64,000 bases of DNA from the NCBI RefSeq assembly GCF_004310425.1, contig NZ_SIUB01000001.1:620001-684000 (forward strand), read 5' to 3'. The position numbers were made by a program, and so were the translations under genes. The DNA comes from Hansschlegelia quercus. GTDB taxonomy: Bacteria; Pseudomonadota; Alphaproteobacteria; Rhizobiales; Methylopilaceae. Under the pieces are notes generated by a model. That model searched no databases and was not told the origin of the DNA. It saw only the letters and a program-made list of their open reading frames with translations. Of the stretch, positions 47,800 through 57,757 are shown one piece after another (positions within the stretch are counted from its first letter, which is position 1; the number at the start of each line of letters is the position of its first letter).

Positions 47800-48567
47800 A
47801 TGCCGCTCGCCGTCGCCGCGCTCTACAAATTCGTCGCCCTGCCGGACTTCGCCGCGCTCCAGGCGCCGCTGAAAGCCATCTGTGAAGCGCTCGGCGTCAC
47901 CGGCACGCTGCTGTTGGCGCCGGAAGGGATCAACGGGACGGTGGCGGGCGACCGCGGCGCGATCGACGCCCTGCTTCTGGCGCTTCGCGACGGGCCGTTG
48001 TTCGGCGGCCGTCTCGACGATCTCGACGCCAAGCTGTCGACCGCCGAGGCGCGGCCGTTCGAGCGGCTTAAAGTGCGGCTGAAGAGGGAGATCGTGACGC
48101 TCGGCGATCCCGATGCGGCCCCGGCGCAGCGGACCGGCGCCTTCGTCGCGCCGTCGGACTGGAACGCATTGATCACGCGGGACGACGTCGTGGTGATCGA
48201 TGTCCGCAACGCGTTCGAAGTCGAGATGGGCTCATTCGAGCGCGCGATCGATCCCGGCGTCGCGCGCTTCAGCCAATTCCGGCGGTTCGCGGCTGATCGG
48301 CTTGGAGCTGCGAAGGCGAGGACCGTCGCAATGTACTGCACCGGGGGCATCCGCTGCGAGAAAGCCAGCGCGCACCTGCTGGCGCGGGGCTTCGCCGACG
48401 TCCGTCAGCTCAAGGGCGGCATCCTGAAGTACCTCGAGGACGTCAATCCGGCGCAGAGCCTGTGGCGGGGCTCGTGCTTCGTGTTCGACGCGCGCGGCGC
48501 GCTCGGCCACGGACTGGCCGAGCACAAGGCGGAGCCCGCCGCCGAGCGGGACTACCGGCCGGCGTGA
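47800..48567 (+). CDS. trhO: tRNA uridine(34) hydroxylase, rhodanese-domain protein
   Basis: 255 residues from ATG 47800, chosen over ATG 47794 because AGGAGG ends seven bases upstream of it. The N-terminal domain (AALYKFVALPDF, LLLAPEGINGTVAG) and the rhodanese domain (VVVIDVRNAFEVEMGSF, then YCTGGIRCEKASAHLLARGF with the active Cys) match TrhO/YceA. It hydroxylates uridine 34 in certain tRNAs as part of wobble modification, using O2. LKGGILKYLEDV is the family end motif. The convergent fae-like gene lies 38 bases away. Confidence 0.95.
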   Translation: MPLAVAALYKFVALPDFAALQAPLKAICEALGVTGTLLLAPEGINGTVAGDRGAIDALLLALRDGPLFGGRLDDLDAKLSTAEARPFERLKVRLKREIVTLGDPDAAPAQRTGAFVAPSDWNALITRDDVVVIDVRNAFEVEMGSFERAIDPGVARFSQFRRFAADRLGAAKARTVAMYCTGGIRCEKASAHLLARGFADVRQLKGGILKYLEDVNPAQSLWRGSCFVFDARGALGHGLAEHKAEPAAERDYRPA

Positions 48568-48605
48568 CGGTTCAGCAGGCTGAGGAGCGAAGTCCGGAAC
48601 GGACC

Positions 48606-49154
48606 TCAGACCTTCCCGTCGAGACCCATCTGGTAGTACTTGTGCGTGATCTTGTCCTGGTTCTCGAGGAGCCAGTCGATCGAGGGCTCGGCCGCCATCG
48701 CCTTGCGGATCGCCTCCAGCATGCCCTTGCGATGGATGTCGAACAGGACCTTGTGGTCGAGGTTCTCGACGTCGACGATCGTGGGCGCGAGCCAGACCGA
48801 GCAGATGATGCCGAGGTCGTTCGCCTTGTCCTTCGGGATGTAGCCCGCGCGCACCGCGTCGAGCACGCCGTTCGCGATGGCGAACTGAACCGTGCCCATC
48901 AGGATGTTCGTGTAGCGCGGATTGTCGACGGTGACCTTGGAGACGCAAAGCGTCACCGGCCGGACCATGATGTCGGTGTTGAGCAGGGCGAAGACGCGGG
49001 TGTGGCCCTTCACCTGATCGCCGGTGAGCGTCGCGAGCGCGGTCCCGACCGGGCCGTCGAGCTCGCCGATCACCACTTCCGGCTCGGCCGCGGTGCCGGG
49101 AGGGCCGCCCGCGACCAGCGCCTCGCCGGCTCTCAGGACGATGCGGTTGCTCAT
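48606..49154 (-). CDS. Formaldehyde-activating enzyme (Fae) family protein, divergent
   Basis: 182 residues from ATG 49154, with GGAG seven bases upstream. GEALV near the N-terminus, VVIGELDGPVGTA, GHTRVFALLNTDIMVRPVTLCVSKVTV (key words NTDIMVRPVTL, SKVTV) and MGTVQFAIANGVLDAVRAGYIP are the Fae fold pattern. Canonical Fae condenses formaldehyde with tetrahydromethanopterin in methylotrophs. By memory alignment, the AHIDLIIG segment reads AAEPEVVIG here, so the conserved His is Glu24. The NY-x-AT region is also changed. It may be a Fae2/Fae3-type paralogue with another role. No H4MPT genes are nearby. It suggests a methylotroph. Confidence 0.85.
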   Translation of the reverse strand: MSNRIVLRAGEALVAGGPPGTAAEPEVVIGELDGPVGTALATLTGDQVKGHTRVFALLNTDIMVRPVTLCVSKVTVDNPRYTNILMGTVQFAIANGVLDAVRAGYIPKDKANDLGIICSVWLAPTIVDVENLDHKVLFDIHRKGMLEAIRKAMAAEPSIDWLLENQDKITHKYYQMGLDGKV

Positions 49155-49194
49155 GGTCAGTCTCCGTTTCGATTGAGGCGTTCGGCGAACGCCG

Positions 49195-50082
49195 TCACCA
49201 GACGAGCTGGGGCATGACGGCGACCGGGCGGTAGTGCTGCTCGGCGAACAACGCCGCGAGCTTGTCCGCGTCCGGCGCGCCGCGGCCGAGCTCGTCGCCA
49301 TGGATGCCGTCGGCGATGAAGACGCAGTCGACGCCAGCGGCGCCGGCGCCCGCGAGATCGGTGCGCACGGCGTCGCCGATGGCGATCACCCTGTGACGCG
49401 GCACGTCACGTCCGGTGATCGCGCCGGCGACGCGGAGCGCGGCGTCGTAGATCGGGCCGTACGGCTTGCCTGCGAAGAACGTCTCGCCGCCGATCGACTG
49501 ATAGAGGTCGGCGAGCGCGCCGGCGCACCACCATCGCTGGTCGCCGACCTGGACGACGAGATCAGGGTTCGCGCAGATCATCGGCCGGTCGAGCGCCTTC
49601 AGACGCTCAAGCTGGTCGCGGTAATCCTCGGGGATCTCGGTCTGGTCGTCGACGAGGCCGGTCACCACGACAATCGGCGCCTCCTCGGGGCCGACGCGCT
49701 CGATGCGCTCGTCGCCGAACAAAGGCAGGTCGCGGGTCGGGCCGATATGATGCACGCGCCGTGCGCCGCGCTCGGCCAGCATGTAGCGGGCGACGTCGCC
49801 CGACGTCACGACCGCGTCCCAGGCGCTGCGCGGCACGCCTTTATCGTCGAGATGCTCAATGACCCATTCCGACGGCTTCGGCGCGTTCGAGACCAGCACC
49901 ACGACGCCGCCCTTGGCGCGGAAGCGGCCGAGCGCGTCAGCCGCCGCCGCATGGGCCGAGACGCCGTCATGCAGCACGCCCCAGACGTCGCACAGGACGA
50001 CGTCGTAGAGCGGCGCCAGCGCGGCGAAGCCGGGATAGACGCTCGAAGGCGCGAGAGCGGCGTCTGTGTCGGAGGAGAACAT
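49195..50082 (-). CDS. HAD-superfamily hydrolase (TIGR01459 type, NagD-like)
   Basis: 295 residues. The nucleophile motif VVLCDVWGVLHDG is followed by VLVSNAPKP, the cap domain, and the C-terminal AGKPYGPIYDAAL and VIAIGDAVRTDLAGAGAAGVDCVFIADG (metal-binding Asp; key words IGDAVRTDL). Members act as phosphatases of unknown substrate; TIGR01459 is widespread in alphaproteobacteria. It lies 40 bases upstream of the fae-like gene on the same strand, and next to the EAL gene. Confidence 0.92.
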   Translation of the reverse strand: MFSSDTDAALAPSSVYPGFAALAPLYDVVLCDVWGVLHDGVSAHAAAADALGRFRAKGGVVVLVSNAPKPSEWVIEHLDDKGVPRSAWDAVVTSGDVARYMLAERGARRVHHIGPTRDLPLFGDERIERVGPEEAPIVVVTGLVDDQTEIPEDYRDQLERLKALDRPMICANPDLVVQVGDQRWWCAGALADLYQSIGGETFFAGKPYGPIYDAALRVAGAITGRDVPRHRVIAIGDAVRTDLAGAGAAGVDCVFIADGIHGDELGRGAPDADKLAALFAEQHYRPVAVMPQLVW

Positions 50083-50156
50083 CGCGGCTTCGGCTAAGCG
50101 GCCGGGCCGCCTAGGTCAAGCCTCACGCCTGAATTTCCAGCGGCTCGGCCCGCGCG

Positions 50157-51695
50157 TCAGCGCGCCGCGGCCGAGCGTTGCGCGACGCGGCGAGGATGCG
50201 CGTGCGCCGCCACGGGCGCCGTCTCCAGTTGCGCGCCGGACTGCGGACGCACCGGGCGCGCGCCGCCGAACAGGAAGCCCTGGCCGGCCTTCACGTCCAT
50301 GTCGAGCAGCTCCGGCACCGTCCGCTCCTCCTCGACATGGGTGGCGATCAGGTCGATCCCGTGGCGGGCCATCAGGCCGGAGAGATCGGCGGGATGGATC
50401 GAGGCCCCCTTGGCGCTTTCGGCGTCGAGCAGCTTGTCGGCGCCGACCTTCACGAAGCGCACGCCGAAATTCGCAAGCTCCCGCGGCTCGAACTTCACGT
50501 GCTCCGCGCGGTCGATCGACAGGCGCACGCCACGCTCGAGGAACCGGCCGAGCGCCGTCCGCTCTGCGGCGCCGAAACGCTGGAAAGCCTTGTGCCCGAA
50601 CTCGAGCACAAGCAGACGGGCGACCTCCGAGCGGTCCTCCACGATGCGGGCGATCTCGTCGAGCGCCGCTTTGTCCTCGAGCGTCTCCGGCGCGATGTTG
50701 ACGAAGACCGTGCCCGTGCGCCCGCTCGCCGCGAGCCGCAGCGCGACGCCCGCCGCCTGCTCCGCGACGGCGCTGTCGATGCGCCCGGCAAGACCTTCGG
50801 CGGCCGCCTGCGACAGGAAGGAACGGGCCTCGAGCTCCGCGTCGCCCTCGCTCATGCGGACGAGCGCTTCGTAGTGCAGCGTGCGCCTGCTCGGCAGAGC
50901 GACGATCGGCTGAAGGTGGATGCCGATGCGGTTGTCGCGGAGCGCCCGCTCGAAGCGCTTGCGGATTCCGAGATCCGGCGCAGGCGCGGCGACAGGCGCG
51001 ATCGGCGCCATCTCCTCCTCCGGGTCGAGCAATTCGTGCTCGAAGGCCTCTCGGATCGGCGGCGAAGGCGGGCGCACGACGGGCGCGGACTTCGCCGCCC
51101 GTTTCGGCGAACGCTTCGCGGCGGGCGTTTCCGGCGCGGGCGGCGGATCGAGGATTGGCTCCGGCGCCGCGGCGACGGCTATTTCCGGAACGACCGGAAC
51201 GTCGTACGCCGGCTTCGGCATGACGGGCGGGGCGGCGGTGCGAGGAGCCGCGCTCGGCGTCGATGGCCGCGCCATAGCCGACCCCGAATGCGCCGCGATC
51301 TCGTTCTTGGCGAAGCGGACGTCGTGGGCCGCGACTTCCTTGGCGAGCGACGTCACCAGCCCGCCGAGCGCGGCGAGCTCCTCCACGATCGGCCGGGTAG
51401 CGGCGCGGGCGCGTTCGCCGCCGGCCGCGTCCAAGGTCGCGATGCGCGCCTCCATCGTGGTCAGCCGGCTCTGCAGATCGGTGACCACGCGGTCGAGGTC
51501 GTCGAGGCGGCCGTCATCCTGGGACGGCGATCGCGCGAAGGCGAGCTGCATCAGCGCCATCAGAGCGAGCGCGCCGAAGCCGCACAGCATCGCGCCGCCC
51601 AGCGAGAGGCCCAGACCGAAGAAAGCGATCACGCCCACGCACGCCGCGCTCACCGCCATCGCGACGGCGACGAAGAACGCGGTGAGTTTCGTCAT
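50157..51695 (-). CDS. Degenerate EAL-domain protein with two transmembrane helices, TipF-like
   Basis: 512 residues from ATG 51695; upstream in-frame sequence to 51788 lacks support. Two transmembrane helices (KLTAFFVAVAMAVSAACVGVIAF and MLCGFGALALMALMQLAFA) are followed by a coiled coil (LDDLDRVVTDLQSRLTTMEARI), a Pro/Ala linker and an EAL-like domain from about residue 250. YEALVR keeps the EAL word, but the DDFG metal motif is replaced (SIDRAEHVKF), AEGVE reads ATHVEE, and the TE motif is changed. Phosphodiesterase activity is unlikely; c-di-GMP binding is possible. The layout matches Caulobacter TipF, a flagellar assembly factor. It is divergent from the HMA gene. Confidence 0.78.
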   Translation of the reverse strand: MTKLTAFFVAVAMAVSAACVGVIAFFGLGLSLGGAMLCGFGALALMALMQLAFARSPSQDDGRLDDLDRVVTDLQSRLTTMEARIATLDAAGGERARAATRPIVEELAALGGLVTSLAKEVAAHDVRFAKNEIAAHSGSAMARPSTPSAAPRTAAPPVMPKPAYDVPVVPEIAVAAAPEPILDPPPAPETPAAKRSPKRAAKSAPVVRPPSPPIREAFEHELLDPEEEMAPIAPVAAPAPDLGIRKRFERALRDNRIGIHLQPIVALPSRRTLHYEALVRMSEGDAELEARSFLSQAAAEGLAGRIDSAVAEQAAGVALRLAASGRTGTVFVNIAPETLEDKAALDEIARIVEDRSEVARLLVLEFGHKAFQRFGAAERTALGRFLERGVRLSIDRAEHVKFEPRELANFGVRFVKVGADKLLDAESAKGASIHPADLSGLMARHGIDLIATHVEEERTVPELLDMDVKAGQGFLFGGARPVRPQSGAQLETAPVAAHAHPRRVAQRSAAAR

Positions 51696-51817
51696 GTCTT
51701 TCGGACCCGGGAGAACGTGCGCGCCCAGATCATCCACGATTCGCGAAAGGAGAGCCAACCTCTCGAAATCTTCGGAAGGCCTCTCCACATCTTTCGGAGC
51801 AGTCGAAGGGAGACGAA

Positions 51818-52021
51818 ATGGTCACGCTGGAAGTTTCGGGAATGGTCTGCGACGGCTGCGCGAAGGCGGTGACGCGCGCGATCGAGGCGCATGATCCTTC
51901 TGCGAAGGTTGTCGTCGCGCGCGACGCCGGCCGGGTGACGGCGGACACCGCGCTCTCGCCCGAAGCGGCCGCGGCGGCGGTCTCCGAGGCTGGATACGAG
52001 GCGAAGCCGCTCTCGCCATAA
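51818..52021 (+). CDS. Heavy-metal-associated (HMA) domain protein, copper-chaperone-like
   Basis: 67 residues from ATG 51818, with AGGGAG about six bases upstream. One HMA ferredoxin-like domain: MVTLEVSGMVCDGCAKAVTRAI, with Cys11 and Cys14 in GMVCDGC, and EAGYEAKPLSP at the end. It resembles CopZ-type cytosolic copper chaperones but could bind other soft metals. No P-type ATPase is adjacent. It is divergent from the EAL gene and precedes the NtrC-type regulator by about 60 bases. Confidence 0.9.
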   Translation: MVTLEVSGMVCDGCAKAVTRAIEAHDPSAKVVVARDAGRVTADTALSPEAAAAAVSEAGYEAKPLSP

Positions 52022-52108
52022 GCGCCCGATCATCTTTCGTTTACCCTGTTCCCCCAAGCTCTGCGGGACATTGGCGATGTGCGCGCCGCGTCCTTTCAGG
52101 CTGGATTC

Positions 52109-53485
<1,377 letters not shown>

Positions 53486-53561
53486 CGTCCCTCCCCCATC
53501 CTTGACGTCGCCGTCCCCTTCTGGTCAGCGTCCCGCGCTTTCACGGGGCCCGAGGCGGCTG

Positions 53562-54683
53562 ATGACTGAAGAGTTCGATCTTGCCGTCGTCGGCGCCGGC
53601 GCGCTGGGCCTCGCCCATGCGCTCGCCGCGGCGCGTCTTGGCAAGCGCGTCGTCGTGTTCGACCGCGACGCACGCGCGAACGGCGCCTCCGTGCAGATGA
53701 CCGGCCTCGTCACCGTCGCCGGCCATGCCCGAGGCGCCTGGGCCAGGCGGGCCAAGCGCTCGCGCGACCTGTGGGCGGAGGTCTGCGCCGAGGCCGGAAT
53801 CCGCATTGAGCACGAGGGGCTCGCGATCGTCGCGCGCCGCCCTGAGGCCGCGACTGCGCTCGAAGCCTACGCCGCGACCGACCCGGCGCCGGGCTCCGCC
53901 TTCTACAAGCCGGACGACGCCCACGCCCTGTTCCCGCAGTTCCGCGGCGACATCGCCGGCGTGTTCTGGAGCCCCGACGAACTGCGGGTCGAGCCGAAGA
54001 GCGCGATCCCGCGCATCGCCGGCTGGCTCGAGGAGACCCACCGCGTGGCCTTCCGCTGGGAGACCGCGGTCTCGGGCTTCCATGAGGGCGTGGTCGCCAC
54101 CTCGCGCGGCCCCGTCGCGGCGAAGGCGCTCGTGGTCTGCCCGGGAAGCGACTTCCACACGCTCTACGGCGACCGTCTGGCTTCCGCGAGCCTGATCCGC
54201 GCCAAGGCGCAGATGCTGCGCATCCGCTACGAAGAGGGTTTCGAGCTTCCGGGCGCCGTCGCGACCGACCTCGGCGTGCCGCGCATGCCCGGCCTCGAAG
54301 GCCTGGACGGCGTCGACGCGCTGCGGAGCAGGCTGGAGATCGAGCAGCCTGACCATATGCGCCACGGGATCGTGCTGATCGCGGCCCAGTCCGCCGACGG
54401 CACGGTGGTCGTCGGCGCTAGCCGCAAGCTCGACGCCGCGCCGGACGCGATCCAGTCTCAGGCGGTCGACGACCTCATCCTCGACGAACTCGCCGCCGTG
54501 TTCGGACGGCGCCCCAAGACCATCGTCTCGCGCTGGATCGGGACCTACGCCTACTCCAGCGACCGGCCGCTGGTGGTCGAGGCGCCGGAGGCGAACGTGC
54601 GCGTCGTGGTCGCCGCGTCCGGCGCTGGCGCGAGCGCCGCCTTCGCCATCGGCGAGGAGACGGTGGCGGACCTCTTCGGCTGA
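53562..54683 (+). CDS. FAD-dependent oxidoreductase (TIGR03364 type)
   Basis: 373 residues from ATG 53562 (MTEEFDLAVVGAGALGLAHALAAARLGKRVVVFDRD) with GAGG about eight bases upstream. The N-terminus is a DAO-type FAD-binding fold (GAGALGLAHA). Later parts include ALVVCPGSDFHTLYGDRL, VVVGASRKLD and the FAD-contacting end VVVAASGAGASAAFAIGEETVADLF. This class has been noted next to phosphonate-degradation genes, but no such genes are here. The substrate is unknown. It lies between the NtrC-type regulator and hisS, all on the plus strand. Confidence 0.85.
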   Translation: MTEEFDLAVVGAGALGLAHALAAARLGKRVVVFDRDARANGASVQMTGLVTVAGHARGAWARRAKRSRDLWAEVCAEAGIRIEHEGLAIVARRPEAATALEAYAATDPAPGSAFYKPDDAHALFPQFRGDIAGVFWSPDELRVEPKSAIPRIAGWLEETHRVAFRWETAVSGFHEGVVATSRGPVAAKALVVCPGSDFHTLYGDRLASASLIRAKAQMLRIRYEEGFELPGAVATDLGVPRMPGLEGLDGVDALRSRLEIEQPDHMRHGIVLIAAQSADGTVVVGASRKLDAAPDAIQSQAVDDLILDELAAVFGRRPKTIVSRWIGTYAYSSDRPLVVEAPEANVRVVVAASGAGASAAFAIGEETVADLFG

Positions 54684-54765
54684 AGGCCCGTCCCCAGGGG
54701 TGTCGTTTCGGCCGGAAAAGCTCTAGGAGCAGGCCTCAAAGCCTCTTCCGGATTTCAAAGCCTCG

Positions 54766-56349
54766 ATGACCCGCCGTGCCGACCTCACTTCCGCCCGCCT
54801 GCCCCGCGGTTTCGCCGACCGTGGCCAGACGGAACTCGCCGCCACCCGCGCGATGACGGACAAAATCCGCGAGACCTACGAGCTCTGGGGTTTCGAGGCG
54901 TTGGAGACGCCGTTCTTCGAATACACCGACGCGCTCGGCAAGTTCCTGCCCGATCAGGACCGCCCCAATGCCGGCGTTTTCTCGCTCAAGGACGACGACG
55001 ACCAGTGGATGTCGCTGCGCTACGATTTGACGGCGCCGCTCGCCCGCCACGTGGCGGAGAACTTCCAGAAGCTCGCTAAGCCCTATCGCAGCTACCGCTT
55101 CGGCCCCGTGTTCCGCAACGAGAAGCCCGGCCCCGGCCGCTTCCGCCAGTTCCTGCAGTTCGACGCCGACATCGTGGGCGCGGCCAGCGTCTCGGCCGAC
55201 GCCGAGATGTGCATGATGATGGCGGACACGTTGGACGCGCTGGGCCTGCGCGGAAAATACGTCATCAAGGTCAACAACCGGAAGATCCTCGACGGCGTCA
55301 TGGAGGCGATCGGCCTCGGCGGCGAGGAGAACGCCGGCCGGCGTCTGACGGTGCTGCGGGCGATCGACAAGCTGGATCGCTTGGGGGCGGAGGGCGTGCG
55401 CGCCCTGCTGGGTCAGGGAAGGAAGGACGATAGCGGTGACTTCACAAAAGGCGCCGGGCTAACGCCGGACAGTATTGATACGGTTTTAAGTTTCCTGCTC
55501 GTTCAGAGCGGCGCACTAACGCCACTCCAAGACGTGACGAATATGGCCCCCGCCCAGAGGTCGGAAGGCGACGTGATGACGTTTAAAACGCCAGAGGGGT
55601 CGCCATCATATTTTGTCGAGAGCAATCAGGGGATCGTCGACAGTTTACGAGTTTTATTTGCGGACAATCCGACTTCCCGCGAAGGCATCGACGAACTGGC
55701 TCAGATCGCTGCGCTTGCTGAAGCCTCAGGCTACAAGAGAGATCGCGTCCGCTTAGACCCTTCCGTGGTCCGCGGCCTGGAATACTACACCGGCCCAGTC
55801 TTCGAGGCCGAGCTCACCTTCACCGTCCACGACGACGAAGGCCGTCCGATCCAGTTCGGCTCGGTCGGCGGCGGCGGGCGCTATGACGGGCTGGTCGGCC
55901 GCTTCATGGCCGAGGACGTGCCCGCCACCGGCTTCTCGATCGGCGTCTCCCGCCTGCAGGCCGCGCTCCGCGCGCTGAAGGGCGAGGAGGAGAAAGCGAC
56001 CGGCCCGGTCGTGGTGTTGGTGCTCGACCGAGACCACATCGGCGCCTCGATGGCGCAGGCGGCGAAGCTCCGGGCGGGAGGGATCGCGGCGGAGGTCTAT
56101 CTCGGCTCGTCCGGCATGAAGGCGCAGATGAAATACGCCGACCGCCGGAAGAGCCCCTGCGTCGTCATCCAGGGCTCCGACGAGCGCGAGAAGGGCGAGG
56201 TCACGCTGAAGGACCTCGTCGAGGGCGCCAAGGCCGCCGCAGCGATCACTGAACGCGCCGAATGGACCGAGAGCCGTCCGGCGCAGGTGACCGTGCCGGA
56301 ACACCGGCTGGTCGAGGAAGTGAAGGCGATCCTCGCCCGGCGCGACTAG
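54766..56349 (+). CDS. hisS: Histidyl-tRNA synthetase
   Basis: 527 residues, class II synthetase. Motifs are [41 protein letters not shown] (key words [16 protein letters not shown]), [14 protein letters not shown] and [13 protein letters not shown]. The C-terminal anticodon-binding domain follows ([12 protein letters not shown]). It charges tRNA-His. Residues about 226-325 (bases 55441-55740), which include the alphaproteobacterial insertion region, have about 54% GC by hand count against about 70% immediately before. Codons such as TTA, AGT and TTT are frequent there. hisZ and hisG, often next in Rhizobiales, are absent. Confidence 0.96.
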   Translation: MTRRADLTSARLPRGFADRGQTELAATRAMTDKIRETYELWGFEALETPFFEYTDALGKFLPDQDRPNAGVFSLKDDDDQWMSLRYDLTAPLARHVAENFQKLAKPYRSYRFGPVFRNEKPGPGRFRQFLQFDADIVGAASVSADAEMCMMMADTLDALGLRGKYVIKVNNRKILDGVMEAIGLGGEENAGRRLTVLRAIDKLDRLGAEGVRALLGQGRKDDSGDFTKGAGLTPDSIDTVLSFLLVQSGALTPLQDVTNMAPAQRSEGDVMTFKTPEGSPSYFVESNQGIVDSLRVLFADNPTSREGIDELAQIAALAEASGYKRDRVRLDPSVVRGLEYYTGPVFEAELTFTVHDDEGRPIQFGSVGGGGRYDGLVGRFMAEDVPATGFSIGVSRLQAALRALKGEEEKATGPVVVLVLDRDHIGASMAQAAKLRAGGIAAEVYLGSSGMKAQMKYADRRKSPCVVIQGSDEREKGEVTLKDLVEGAKAAAAITERAEWTESRPAQVTVPEHRLVEEVKAILARRD

Positions 56350-56363
56350 CGCTCCGCGCGACC

Positions 56364-57542
56364 TCAGGCGATCTGCTTGCCCGTCCAGGTTCGGACCATC
56401 GCCGCGTCGCCCGCCTTGCCGTCGGCGGGGTCCACGAAGCGGAAGCCGTTGCGGCCGGAGGCCTTGGCGGCGTAGAGCGCTTCGTCGCCGCGCGTGAGCA
56501 GCACGCCGAGGCTGTCGCCGTCCTTGCGCGCGAGCGCGATGCCGATGCTGACGCCGATCCTCAGGTCCCGGCCGTCGATCCTGAAAGGCATTCCGAGCGC
56601 CCGGACCATGCGGCGGGCGAGCATCTCCGCGGCGGCGGGACCAGCGATGTCCGTCTGCACGACCACGAACTCGTCCCCGCCCAGCCGGATCGCAGCGTCG
56701 CCGGGGCGTAGCAGGCCCGTCAGACGACCGGCGACCGCCGTCAGCAGCGCGTCGCCCGTCGGGTGTCCGTAGACGTCGTTGACCGGCTTGAACCGGTCGA
56801 GATCGAGACAATGGATGGCGACCATCGTCCCGGAATCTCCGATCTTGAGGATCGCGGCGTCGACGAAATCCTGAAGCGCCGTACGGTTCAGCAGCCCGGT
56901 CAGCGGATCACGCCTCGCGAGCGCCGCCACCTGCTGCCGGCTCGCGATCAGGGTAAGCGCGGTCCGGTAGCCATAGGCGATTGTCTCGAAGCTCGCGAAC
57001 AGGAAGAACAACAGGAAAGCGCCGAGGATCACGCTCTCCTGCCCGCCGCGCCAGAACAGCGCGCCGATGATAGGCAGCGCAGCGGCCGCGATGCTCGGAA
57101 CGCAGATCCAGGGACGGATGCAGATGCGCGTTACCTGCCCCGCGCAATAGCCGCTGAGAAGGGCGACGGACATCAGCTCGAGCTCAGCCGAATGGATGGC
57201 GAAGGTTCTCGCCCCTAGCGCGCCAAGGCAAAGGCCGAAGGCGACGTTGCAGAGGCCGTAGGCCCATTCCCAACGGCGCGCTGCAGCCGGCGTCAGCGCG
57301 CGCTGGCGTCCGCTGCCGCGAAACAGACCGGTCAGAAGGAGACGCAGAAGCGCCGCGCTTGCGCCTGCGAAGGTGAGCCCGACGATGACGGGGTCGCTGC
57401 CCCTGGACATCGCTGTCAGCCCGACGCCGATATAGGCGCCGCCGATCAGCCCGATCGGCAGGATCGCCGAATAGAGGATCTGGACGAGTTCGACATGAAC
57501 CTGCGGGGATGGCGCCGCCGCGCGTTGCCTCTTCTCCACCAC
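56364..57542 (-). CDS. Membrane-bound diguanylate cyclase
   Basis: 392 residues from GTG 57542 with AGAGGA just upstream. About five to six transmembrane segments occupy residues 20-195 (LYSAILPIGLIGGAYIGVGL; ELMSVALLSGYCAGQV; VILGAFLLFFLFASFETIAYG). The GGDEF domain starts RRDPLTGLLNRTALQ, contains CLDLDRFKPVNDVYGHPTGD and the catalytic GGDEF. RPGD lies five residues before it and forms the I-site for product inhibition. It would make c-di-GMP in response to a membrane signal. It converges with hisS. Confidence 0.94.
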   Translation of the reverse strand: MVEKRQRAAAPSPQVHVELVQILYSAILPIGLIGGAYIGVGLTAMSRGSDPVIVGLTFAGASAALLRLLLTGLFRGSGRQRALTPAAARRWEWAYGLCNVAFGLCLGALGARTFAIHSAELELMSVALLSGYCAGQVTRICIRPWICVPSIAAAALPIIGALFWRGGQESVILGAFLLFFLFASFETIAYGYRTALTLIASRQQVAALARRDPLTGLLNRTALQDFVDAAILKIGDSGTMVAIHCLDLDRFKPVNDVYGHPTGDALLTAVAGRLTGLLRPGDAAIRLGGDEFVVVQTDIAGPAAAEMLARRMVRALGMPFRIDGRDLRIGVSIGIALARKDGDSLGVLLTRGDEALYAAKASGRNGFRFVDPADGKAGDAAMVRTWTGKQIA

Positions 57543-57757
57543 GATCCTCTGGACTGCCTCTCGAATGCCGGTGGTCTAGTTACGCGCGCGACGTGCAAAC
57601 AATACCCGAGCACCCCCGAAGGAGTTCGAGACAGGCTTAATCAGTCCTTAGCGGGCCCGGAGCGCGGGCGCCCTGGCGAAAGCGACGAGAAGGAGCAGGA
57701 CAGCGAGACGTCATCGACGCCATCGCATCGCCATGTCGCATCCCCATATACGCGGCC

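Noticed and set aside
55425-55745. Intein or mobile insertion in hisS
   Set aside because: No intein splice-junction residues (N-terminal Cys/Ser block or C-terminal His-Asn), and the segment reads as part of the normal synthetase with the expected following GLEYYTGP motif.
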